Below are positions 35,552 to 48,617 of a stretch of 64,000 bases of DNA, piece by piece. The stretch spans positions 1-64,000 of the forward strand of contig WSUB01000049.1 in assembly GCA_019633425.1 (NCBI GenBank). The letters are read 5' to 3'. Made by a program: the position numbers and the translations under genes. Within the stretch, counting starts at the first letter, position 1. Every line of letters begins with the position of its first letter. This DNA comes from Tulasnella sp. 424. Its lineage: Eukaryota > Basidiomycota > Agaricomycetes > Cantharellales > Tulasnellaceae. The notes beneath the pieces are model-generated. The model had not been told where the DNA came from. It worked only from the letters and a program-made list of their open reading frames with translations, and searched no databases.

Positions 35552-36271
35552 TCAGTGCATACCGTCTTGCCCAGACGGTGCGCAGCAAAGTCTACTCCAT
35601 AGACTTCTTTTTGGTCGTTCGCTCTCCCAAGTTTCCTCGCGTCTCTCCGACGTCCCAGGCGTCGGTAGAGGATAGACCTTTTGCGGGGCAAATGACTTGT
35701 TGATAAATTGGTCCAGCGATTCCACCGGCCGAGACCCATGCCCAACGTTCGCTTTGGTGGTGATACCCGTATGAGCTAGTATCGTCGAGTCAGGACTTAG
35801 CGCCCAAGGGTGGGACTGGTGAGGTTCCAACTCGGTGGGGAATGGTGCTAGTTGAGGAGATAGCTCTGGCCCATCTCTAGGCCCTTTTCGTGGGTGGGTG
35901 GATTCCTTTGCCGCCTGTGCATATGGATCAAATGTCGGGGATGGTCCCTCGGGACCGTGCCCGACCAGCGTTCGGTCCGGTTCCTCGACCTGGGAGCTCT
36001 GGGATCTGCGCCTCGAGGCTGCCGGGGGTGCCGAGGGTCTTGGTAGTTCCCGATTTTGATGGGTCGGATAGGCTTTGGGCGGAGGGGCTTGTGATACCGG
36101 TGGGGGTTGCGATCCCGAGTATGAAGCTGATTTTGATGCTGATAACGATTGTCGGAATGCTTCAGGAAGAGACCGGACTGCCGAAATCGAGGAGTAATGA
36201 TAAGGATTGACAGCTTCCGATGCCGCTCGCCGAAATGTCCCCTGATCTTGCGACGATTGCGTTAGACCCAT
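35552..36271 (-). CDS. Proline/serine-rich protein of unknown function, possibly N-myristoylated
   Basis: A single open frame of about 239 codons starts MGLTQSSQDQ, and is open to an earlier ATG at 36358. It is rich in Pro, Ser, Gln and Arg with no folded domain seen, and ends RSLWSRLCCAPSGQDGMH. Gly-2 followed by Ser at position 6 fits the N-myristoylation consensus, and the Cys pair near the C-terminus could be lipidated; both are inference. It lies about 200 bp downstream of the MAPK copy 1 stop on the same strand. It has no counterpart after MAPK copy 2, so it is outside the duplicated block. Coding status is moderate. Confidence 0.4.
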   Translation of the reverse strand: MGLTQSSQDQGTFRRAASEAVNPYHYSSISAVRSLPEAFRQSLSASKSASYSGSQPPPVSQAPPPKAYPTHQNRELPRPSAPPAASRRRSQSSQVEEPDRTLVGHGPEGPSPTFDPYAQAAKESTHPRKGPRDGPELSPQLAPFPTELEPHQSHPWALSPDSTILAHTGITTKANVGHGSRPVESLDQFINKSFAPQKVYPLPTPGTSERREETWESERPKRSLWSRLCCAPSGQDGMH

Positions 36272-36468
36272 TCGGTTCAATAATTCTAATTCCTGTATTT
36301 CAAAAGTGTATCGATCGGAAATGGGGAGAGAGAAAAGATTACGTGAGAACAAGTTCAATTTCTTCCAATCGATAAGACGTGTTTGAGATTACGATTCAAA
36401 AGGAGCCAACCTCGACACAAGTTCAAGGTGGCACAAAAACGTGGTGAAGGGGGTACGAAGTAAAGGAA

Positions 36469-38641
<2,173 letters not shown>

Positions 38642-39063
38642 GACTGGAGAAGGCCTCGAGGAAAGGGGACGGGGATGAAGTTGAACGGGTGAAGGAGGAA
38701 ACCGAGCCTGGAGTGGACCCAGTCAAATACGGGATTCATCTGCCAAGCGGAGATACGAACTTAGAGCCGCAGCCGCGCCTCTTCAGCACTGCACAGCAAC
38801 CTGAAACCAAAGACAAGCAATTCCCCGTGGTCTCCAAGGCCCCTCATCGATGGGCTCATTACATACATACAGTACTACTCGATCTACTCAGCCTCACTCC
38901 CGTCAGAGGCTCCTGACTATTTTTGTCTGATCCGTCTTTACCACGCTGGTCCCCCGAGCCAAGTTTTCACACCGCATTCAATACCACGACCCCACTCAGG
39001 CATACATTTGCACAGCATGAATTCGATCACAGTGAGAGTTTTGTGCCAGATTGTTCAAAAGGC

Positions 39064-39318
39064 AAACAAAGTGATTGGGCAAAGTACTGCGGTCAATATG
39101 GCCAACCCACGGAGCGATGCACACGAATGCCTTGACCAAGANNNNNNNNNNNNNNNNNNNNNNNNNNNNNNNNNNNNNNNNNNNNNNNNNNNNNNNNNNN
39201 NNNNNNNNNNNNNNNNNNNNNNNNNNNNNNNNNNNNNNNNAAACAAAGTGATTGGGCAAAGTACTGCGGTCAATATGGCCAACCCACGGAGCGATGCACA
39301 CGAATGCCTTGACCAAGA
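39064..39318. repeat. Assembly gap (99 N) flanked by identical 78-base sequences
   Basis: Bases 39064-39141 immediately left of the N run (39142-39240) are identical to 39241-39318 immediately right of it. The paralogous unit near 43195-43275 has the segment once. The gap is therefore most simply an unmerged contig overlap, not missing sequence. Confidence 0.85.
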
Positions 39319-40140
39319 AACGTAAGTCTGTCACGAAGAGCATGTCGAAAGGCAGGATCCGAGCTGAAGGATGCCAAGCCCAAGAGCTCCAAGCAGTGAA
39401 TCCCAATCATAACGTCAACTCCATCTCCAGCTCCGTTAACTTCTTTCTCTCCCTTCGGGTTAGGATTCCCATTCCCACCGACACTAACACTAAGTAACCC
39501 CATGCCAACTCCCGAACCGTTGGTCGATGGCATTCTATTTGCGTATTGTCCGCTTGGCCGGACAATAGGTCGCATGACGGGTGAGCTTGCAGCACTGACG
39601 GGCAGTGGACGTGGGATGGTAATCGGTGCCGAGCGAGGCAGGGCGATAGGTGATGCCAAGGATGGATGAGAGTGGTATGGAGATATTGAGATCGAGACGA
39701 CCGGAGAAGCTACACCTAGTTTGGCGCTGGGTATGGGTCATTACCTATCATCGACTAGAGACATGGTTTTATGGATAAAATGCAAGTACGACGAGAGAGA
39801 CAAAACTCACATTTCCTCTTTTCTACACGACTTGAGCCTGCCGCTGTCGGTGGAGGCGTGTGTCGCCATTGCGGATTCGGAGTCGAAGTTGTACTAGTGA
39901 CCATCACCCCACTTCCTCCATTGACGCTGACAGAGGGCGAACTGGGGCCCTATAAAACAAGCACTCGTCAGAGCTCAACCAACTATTAATTGCACACAGG
40001 CAACGTACCAAAGAATTGGTCATGGTTACGTCGAGGTCCATGCCAGCAGGGCTCTCTAATGGACCCCCGAGGCTTCCACTCGAGTCACGATGAATTACAA
40101 GAGCACCTCCTAACGACGCACTCATCATCCCGTCTTCCGT
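39270..40140 (-). pseudogene. Truncated copy of the Ser/Pro-rich protein gene
   Basis: It corresponds to the 3' part of the intact gene at 43357-45297. The end of exon 1 (ASLGGALVIHRDSSGSLGG... MTNS) lies at 40140-40010 and exon 2 (VSVNGGSGVMVTSTTSTPNP) near 39950-39800. Exon 3 is disrupted: where the intact copy reads DDRYDPYPS, an extra base gives a TAA right after DDR (near 39745). The C-terminus also loses 8 nt, shifting the frame past the normal stop into the gap flank. The 5' two-thirds are missing at the duplication junction. It cannot encode the normal protein. Confidence 0.8.
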
Positions 40141-40262
40141 GAACAAGTTTCAATTCTTTCAATCAATCAGGCGAGCTTGAGATTACGATTCAATGGAGCC
40201 AACCCCGACGCAAGTTCAATGTGGCACAAAAAAGTGGTGAAGGAGGCAAGAAGTAAAAGGAA

Positions 40263-42403
<2,141 letters not shown>

Positions 42404-42479
42404 GGCTTGAGAAGGTCTCGACGAAAGGGCACGCGTATGAAGTTGAAGGGGACCGAGCCTGGGTGGAACAAGTTAAATA

Positions 42480-42870
42480 ATCGATTTCGCTATCGGACGT
42501 CTAAGCAGAGCCAACGGACGTAGCGGTCTTAAGGGTCGCTTTCGATATCGAATGACCTTCTGGCCACTTGTACAGTTCATTAGACACTCGGTAAGAAATC
42601 ATTTTAACATTTTATTGGACCCTAAAATATAGTTCGACGGCCAGTTCCCCCTTCGAAGGGGATTGGGCAAGGGAGCGTTGCAGGACCGCCGCCAAACCGG
42701 GAACCAGGTCAACATCGCTTGGACATTTATTTAAACATCGAGGTGGCGAGCTGCGAGCAGAACCTGGCAAATATGTAGAATAGTAATAGCAGTCTTGAGA
42801 GAATTTCCTTCTTTTTCTGATATCTCTCGCGCCTACCCCTTTTTTCACTCTATCGACGACATATCGAGCC
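42480..42870. mobile_element. 391-bp insertion upstream of MAPK copy 2 with 8-bp near-direct repeats
   Basis: Unit 1 reads continuously across this point (38725-38735). In unit 2 the insert is flanked by GTTAAATA (42472-42479) and GTCAAATA (42871-42878), an 8-base duplication with one mismatch. The insert has no coding frame of note. Its ends have only weak inverted similarity (TCGATTTCG at the left; CTCGATATG on the opposite strand at the right). A small non-autonomous DNA element is possible. Confidence 0.5.
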
Positions 42871-43356
42871 GTCAAATATGGGATTCATCTGCTTAGCGGA
42901 GATACGAACTTAGAGCCGCAGCACGCCTCTTCAGCACTGCACAGCAATCTGAAAGGAAAGACTGGCAATTCCCCACGTGGTCTCCAAAACTCCTCATCGA
43001 TGGGCTCATTACATACTACAGTACTACTCGATCCACTCAGCCTCACTCCTGTCAGAGGCTCCTGACTATTTTCGTCTGACCCGTCTTTACCACGCTTGTC
43101 CCGAGCCACACCGCATTCAAGATCCACTCAGCCATGTATTGGCACAGCATGAATTAGATCACGGTGAAAGTTCCGTGTCAGATTGTTCAAAGGTAAACAA
43201 AGTGATTGGGCAAAGTACTGCGGTCAATATGGCCAACCCACGGAGCGATGCACACGAATGCCTTGACCAAGAAACGTAAAGTCTGTCACGAAGACATGTT
43301 GACAGGATCCGAGCTGAAGGATGCCAAGCCCAAGAAATCCAAGCAGCGAATCCCAA

Positions 43357-45297
43357 TCATAACGTCAAACTGTTAACTCCATCTCCAGCCCCGTTAACTT
43401 CTTTCTCTCCTTTCGGGTTAGGATTCCCATTCCCACCGACACTAACACCAAGTAACCCCATGCCAAGTCCCGAACCGTTGGTCGATGCCATTCTATCTGC
43501 GTATTGTCCGCTTAACCGGACAATAGGTCGCATGACGGGTGAGCTTGCAGCACTGACAGGCAGTGGACGTGGGATGGTAATCGGTGAAGAACGAGGCAGG
43601 GTGATAGGTGATGCCAAGGAGGGATGAGAGTGGTACGGAGATATTGAGATCGAGACGGCTGGAGAGACTGCACGTCGTTTGGCGCTGGGGTATGGATCAT
43701 ACCTATCATCGACTAGAGACATGGTTTATGAATCAAATGCGAGCAGGACAAGAGAGACAAAACCCACATTTCCTCTTTCCTACACGACCTGGACCTGCGG
43801 CGGTCGGTGGAGGCGTGTGTCGCCATTGCGGATTCGGAGTCGAAGTTGTACTCGTGACCATCATCTCACTTCCTCTATTGACACTGACAGGCGGCGAACC
43901 GGGGCCCTATAAGACGAGCATTCATCAGATCTCAACCGAGTATTACTTGCAAACAGGCAACGTACCCAAGAATTGGTCATGGTTACGTCGAGGTCCATGC
44001 CAGCAGGGCTCTCCAATGGACCCCCGAGACTTCCACTCGAGCCACGATGAATACCAAGAGCACCTCCTAGCGACGCGCTCATCGTCCCGTCCTCAGTGAA
44101 GCTCATAGGAGCGGTACCAGGAGGTTCAGGGGAGTTCTCCTGTTCGAACCCATCGCTACTCGCGCTGTTATCGTCCTCAAACTCCTCGTCATCGGCAAGC
44201 GCCTCCTCTGGGAACCTCCCTTTCTCCGAAGGCCACATCGCCTTGCGCAAGTTGGTGCCACCAGGTCCGGCATTGGAGCTTCCCGCTCTAGACCGGGGGG
44301 TTTTCGGATAAGATTTGAACGGCGTAGGGAACTCGGCATGAGAAGCGACGAATCGCTGGAACCTTGCTTCAGACTTGACTTCTACTCCCGCCGGGTCCGT
44401 CTCAGCAGACACGATGCTTCGTAATCGTGGTATAGTGAGTTTCCGTGACTGTGTGGAGAGGAGTGACGGAGGCTGGCCACCAACTGGGATCGGCTGGCTC
44501 TTGGACGTCGTGGCGGTCGTGTCGGTGACGGAATTGGAAGATGATGAACGACGAAGCAGATATCTCGAGGGACGCTTCCGACTTGAAGATGGTCCATCTT
44601 CGTTTGTTGAGCCGCCGTCTAGTTCGGTGTGTCGAGACGGAGGTGTTTGAGGTGACATGGAGCGATGGTATCGTTGCCTGGGGTTGCGTCCCGAAGAGCC
44701 CGACGCCGACGAGGAGCCTTCCCTCGATCCATCTCGTCCTTCGTACGACAGCAGCACCGGCGTGTATTCTTCAGAGTCCTCGTCGACCCTTTGGGCCTGC
44801 TTCCCATTCCCGGACGAGGGTCTCGGAGCTGACGGTTCAAATCCAAATGGTGAATTCGACGAGGTAAACGAAGCAACGAGAGGGCTGTTAAGCCTACTGG
44901 GCGTTCCGACGGTACTCGTTCCCGGACCCCCGAGTGGTCCGAGTAAGCTTGGTCTCCGAAGCTTCCGTAGCAAGGGATAAGCGGCAGCGGAAGGCAGCTG
45001 TCCTGCCGAGTAGGCGTTGTAAGTCCACGCTGCAGCAGCGAGCGTCCCCGATGCCGACGGTGACGCAAACGGGCTGGCAGGAAGCATAGGTTGGTCGTCA
45101 ATGGCCATGACGCTCGTTGACGGCGAGACTGGGACGGAAAGGGCGAAATCCGCTGAGGAGGTGGGAAGAAGAGGTCTTGGAGAGGGCTGGACGCTCATGG
45201 GTTGGTCCGACATTTCTTGGTCTGGGGGCGTCCGAAGCCCGCTAGCAATGGACAGAGGATGAGAGTTAACTGGTGTTCGAGGTCGGGGGAATGCCAT
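43357..45297 (-). CDS. Ser/Pro-rich protein of unknown function, probably nuclear
   Basis: Three exons: the first from 45297 to about 43969 starts MAFPRPRTPVNSHPLSIA, the second is near 43910-43770, and the third runs from about 43718 to the stop at 43357. The protein is low-complexity, with many Ser-Pro and Thr-Pro sites and basic patches (RKRPSRYLLRRSS, RKLTIPRLRS). A conserved-looking stretch is FQRFVASHAEFPTPFKSYP, and there is an acidic region before MDLDVTMTNSW. Exons 2-3 read VTSTTSTPNPQWRHTPPP and KRKFDDRYDPYPSAKRRAV, a motif I associate with a conserved basidiomycete family of unknown role. The C-terminus is EKEVNGAGDGVNSLTL. Proline-directed phosphorylation is likely from composition only. 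It lies directly upstream of MAPK copy 2, same strand. Confidence 0.7.
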
Positions 45298-45866
45298 GGC
45301 TGAAACGTTGATGTGGTCGTATCAGGACAAAGTTGTGATTGCGTGGGCGGGACGTCGTGGACAAAAGCACTAAGGCTGTTGGTATCGGTCACTGAGAGCC
45401 ATTTCGTCGAAAGCAGAGAAGACGTACTGGTCTGCTATTGTAGGGTTTGCTGCAACGGGAATAAGAGAAAGAGTTAGTGGAGGGAGAGGCGGATGATCGT
45501 CAGGAGCAGAGGCGGTGACCGTGATCGCGAGTTTGTGCTTGCTTCCCATTCGGACCTAAGAGCCTGCCACAACGCCACAAAACGCCCTTCACGCACACTT
45601 CCGTGGGAGGACGCACGCTTAAGACAGGATTCTGGATCGGTATCGGTCTCTTAACTTCAGCTATGTCCGCGAACTCGATTATGTAGCACCCTCCAATTCA
45701 TATTCCTCGAGCCTCAGGTGTCGGTCCACTCAGTCGCGAATACAGTAGCCACACACTGAACTAAGTCAAAACTTGATTCGAAATTCCAACGAAAGCCCAA
45801 GATATTATAATGTACACATAATTAGACAGAAATGCAAAAAGAAGAAAACAAGGAACAGTAGCAAGG

Positions 45867-47537
45867 TTATAGCATCTCAAAGTCGTCCTCATCATCCACC
45901 TGACTGGGAGTTGGTAGTTTCACTCCCTCACGAGTAGCTTCAACATCCTCATCCCTCTCCAAAGGTGCTTCAGATATGCGAGGACTAGATTCTTCGACTT
46001 GGATGAAAGCTTCCACCTCAGAGTCCGAATCCTCTTCGACTAGGACGCCAGCCTCCGCACTTGATTCCTCCGATTCGTCGCTCTCCGAGGCCGACTCCTC
46101 CGCGACAGCTTCAGGAGTGTCTGCGAAGACGTTTGGCGGCGTCGATGACGTGATATCATCCACAAGCAGTGTAGCTGCTCCCTCCGCTGGTGGCTCGCTT
46201 CCGGCAACAGCTGGAGCGGCGATTGGGGAAGACGCCTCCTCTGTTAGAGACTCGACAGGGTGGGGATCGGCGGTCTCGGAAACGGGATCGAGTTCCATGT
46301 CATCGGCCTGGGGGAGAGGGACCGATGCCGCAGTCAGGACAGCATCTTCGGTCCTCTCGGTGGCGTTTGCGGACTCGGTGGCACTTGAAGCCTGCACATC
46401 CTGAGCCGTCGCTTGCCCTTCCAAACTCGACTCGGTTGTAGAGTCAGCCTCCATGGCGTCAGAGGGGGCGACCTCGGGTTCAGCGGGCAATGTCTTCCTC
46501 CAAGCTTCGACCTTCTGTTGGTCCACTCTCTCCAACTCTTTCTCCACGGCAAGGACTAGTGCCTTACGAGCGCCACGAATGCTCTCAGCACCGTCACTCT
46601 CGACACCGTCCAACTTCGTCAGGAGTTTGACCAGCTCGTTCTCGTATTGGTGGACAGGGGCGTTGACGGAGGCGTAGGTGAGTTTAGGAATGTCCGAGGA
46701 AGCCGAAGCCGACGAGTTGAATTCAACATCCGAGGGGAAGGAAAACGCAGCCTTCAAGGCGTCGAACTGGGATTGGATGGCGTCGAGTGAGGCAAAGGAC
46801 GCTGCGTGGTTATTGGGGCTGCTGGCCGCTGGGGTCGCGGTGGGCTTCGTAGAGGTAGCCGATGCTGCAGAGGCAGTAGGCTTCTTCTGAGCATCTTCTT
46901 TTTCGGTCTCGAAGACAGGATTTTTGGCCTTAGTCTCGGGGCGAGCAGGCTGGGGCCGGGAAGGCGTAGCGCGTGGGTTGTTGTCAAAGCGAGCCTGCTT
47001 CATAGACGAGTTAGAATTCCCGAATGAACCACATGCGGGAGAAGGTTCTCTTACTTTCTTAGGAACAGGAACGTCCTCTTCAGCGTCCTCTTCTCGGTGT
47101 TGGAAGAGGTTATCGAGGAAAGCGGAAAATCGTCTGTCTTCCGAATCTTCACTATGGGATTGGCGGCGACGTCTCTCCTCGGGGGCGCGACTACGAGGAT
47201 GTTGACCTTCAAAAGGTCCACCGAGGAAGTCGAAAGGAGAACCAAAGTCAGGGGTGCCGAAGAACTGGGAGTGTGGTCTGCGGCTGCGTGGCTGTTGCCG
47301 AAGGTGGGCTCGACGAGCTAACTCTTCTTGATATTCTCGTGCCCGGAGTGCTTGGACCTCGCGTTCCCTTGCGGCACGCTCACGTTCTTGTTGGGCACGA
47401 CGAAGGGCGGCGTCGGCGCGGCGATTATGGTCGTCCGCAAGTTGCCGGTAGTACTGCTCCTCGACAGAGGGTTGAGAGTATTCGGGGCGGCGAGTGTATG
47501 ATGGGAACATGGAGACTGGTCGTTGGCCGAACAACAT
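45867..47537 (-). CDS. BAG-domain co-chaperone, copy 1
   Basis: BAG proteins bind the Hsp70 ATPase domain and promote nucleotide exchange. The start is MLFGQRPVSMFPSYTRR. A charged helical region follows, rich in ER repeats (RRAQQERERAAREREVQAL). One intron, 47054-46995 (GTAAGA, CTAAC branch, AAGCAG), is 60 bp and has no in-frame stop, so it is invisible in a simple ORF. The segment HAASFASLDAIQSQFDALK precedes the BAG helices YENELVKLLTKLDGVESDG and AVEKELERVDQQKVEAW. An acidic tail ends VDDEDDFEML. Spliced length is about 536 residues. A longer frame to 47708 has no support. Four 10-bp-spaced TTC units lie upstream. A paralogue begins at 62887 in the opposite direction. Confidence 0.85.
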   Translation of the reverse strand: MLFGQRPVSMFPSYTRRPEYSQPSVEEQYYRQLADDHNRRADAALRRAQQERERAAREREVQALRAREYQEELARRAHLRQQPRSRRPHSQFFGTPDFGSPFDFLGGPFEGQHPRSRAPEERRRRQSHSEDSEDRRFSAFLDNLFQHREEDAEEDVPVPKKVREPSPACGSFGNSNSSMKQARFDNNPRATPSRPQPARPETKAKNPVFETEKEDAQKKPTASAASATSTKPTATPAASSPNNHAASFASLDAIQSQFDALKAAFSFPSDVEFNSSASASSDIPKLTYASVNAPVHQYENELVKLLTKLDGVESDGAESIRGARKALVLAVEKELERVDQQKVEAWRKTLPAEPEVAPSDAMEADSTTESSLEGQATAQDVQASSATESANATERTEDAVLTAASVPLPQADDMELDPVSETADPHPVESLTEEASSPIAAPAVAGSEPPAEGAATLLVDDITSSTPPNVFADTPEAVAEESASESDESEESSAEAGVLVEEDSDSEVEAFIQVEESSPRISEAPLERDEDVEATREGVKLPTPSQVDDEDDFEML

Positions 47538-47632
47538 GGTTGCGAGGGGAGAAGGTGTGGAAGAGGTGGTTGGGATGTAAGGTATTGCTTGGAAAGGGAT
47601 TGGTGGAGCGGATCCCCTACAGCGAGAACGGG

Positions 47633-47640
47633 TTATATAC
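47633..47640 (-). promoter_or_regulatory. TATA box of BAG copy 1
   Basis: The minus strand reads TATATAA about 95 bp upstream of the start codon. Confidence 0.5.
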
Positions 47641-47750
47641 GGACAGCGTATGTCGGTACTCGTCAGCTCCGGGAGGTACGGAATGATTAGTGGAGGTTCC
47701 ACCGTCATCCCGGCGGATCCACGTCGGTCAGCACGGCGCGGGGACCAAGT

Positions 47751-47785
47751 AGAACGTCGTGGAAAAAGCTAGAACATGGTGGAAA
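47751..47785 (-). promoter_or_regulatory. Candidate step-type heat-shock element of BAG copy 1
   Basis: GAA occurs at 47752, 47762, 47772 and 47782 (TTC on the gene strand), exactly 10 bp apart, 215-247 bp upstream of the start. Step-type elements recognised by fungal HSF have nTTCn units separated by 5 bp, the same 10-bp period. Confidence 0.6.
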
Positions 47786-47789
47786 ATGC

Positions 47790-48617
47790 TACGCTTTGAC
47801 CGTAAAGAGTAATGCTATTGATTCCAGCCCAACAATCAAGCTGAGACAATACATTGACGCAGGTCGAATTCACTGATGGCCGTCGAGGTCTTGGTTTGTT
47901 CAAACGATGCACGAGGTGGAGAATCAACCGACAGAAGTAGAGGTTCTCACGGTTGCATGGCCGGACAGTAGCTAAAGAAGACCAACAGACTCTGAGCTTC
48001 GCGCTTATTATTTCGATTTAATCAAGTCGGTATACCGTCTTCGCTGACTCTCGGCTGCTGATCTTTGGTTGGAGGCTTATGGAGGCTTGGCCATTAATGA
48101 GAGAGGCTAGGAGATGACTCTATGCCATCATACGTATATACCTTAATTCTAATCAGTCTCAAATATACTTGAGTTTATGGTAATATTTGCGGTAGCGTCC
48201 GGAGCTCTGTGGGAGAGCCGGAAAACAATAACCTTAGGATTCTAGGGCCAATCAATATTAGTTTGCCTTAATCCACATACCGTCGGGTTCTATTGATTTA
48301 TTCAGAATTGATCCAACTCCCGTCTGAGTGCGGGCATATAGACCCAGTGGCGAAGCTTCTATGCCTTAAGAACCTTGTTTTACACGCGGCACAAGATGAC
48401 CGATCATTCAAAACGTCAAGGATAGATAAAGTCTGCGTCGGGGAACGAACCCCGCCTATTTCTCTTGGTTTCGGCAAGGGCAGGGATAGTTCGGTGCCCA
48501 ATTAGATTTTATTTGTGAGGGGTCCAATGTATACCCCATCATCGCACCCATGATGATGCTAGGGCGGAATCGCAATCCTTGTTCATTACAAAATTTGCTC
48601 CAAATAACCAACAAGGA
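47790..48617. other. Intergenic, no gene seen
   Basis: AT-richer sequence between the BAG upstream region and the 3' end of the GH36 gene; only short frames and no recognisable RNA gene. Confidence 0.5.

Noticed and set aside
38996..39406. Frame spanning the N run
   Set aside because: Depends on the artefactual gap and duplicated flanks; no gene expected between the MAPK start and the Ser/Pro-rich gene end.
45976..46404. 142-codon plus-strand Ser-rich frame
   Set aside because: Antisense shadow of the acidic BAG tail.
48430..48490. tRNA T-arm-like sequence on the minus strand (GGGGTTCG followed by TTCCCC)
   Set aside because: The T-loop lacks the invariant A58, the 5-bp stem cannot be completed, and no matching D-arm or acceptor stem was found.
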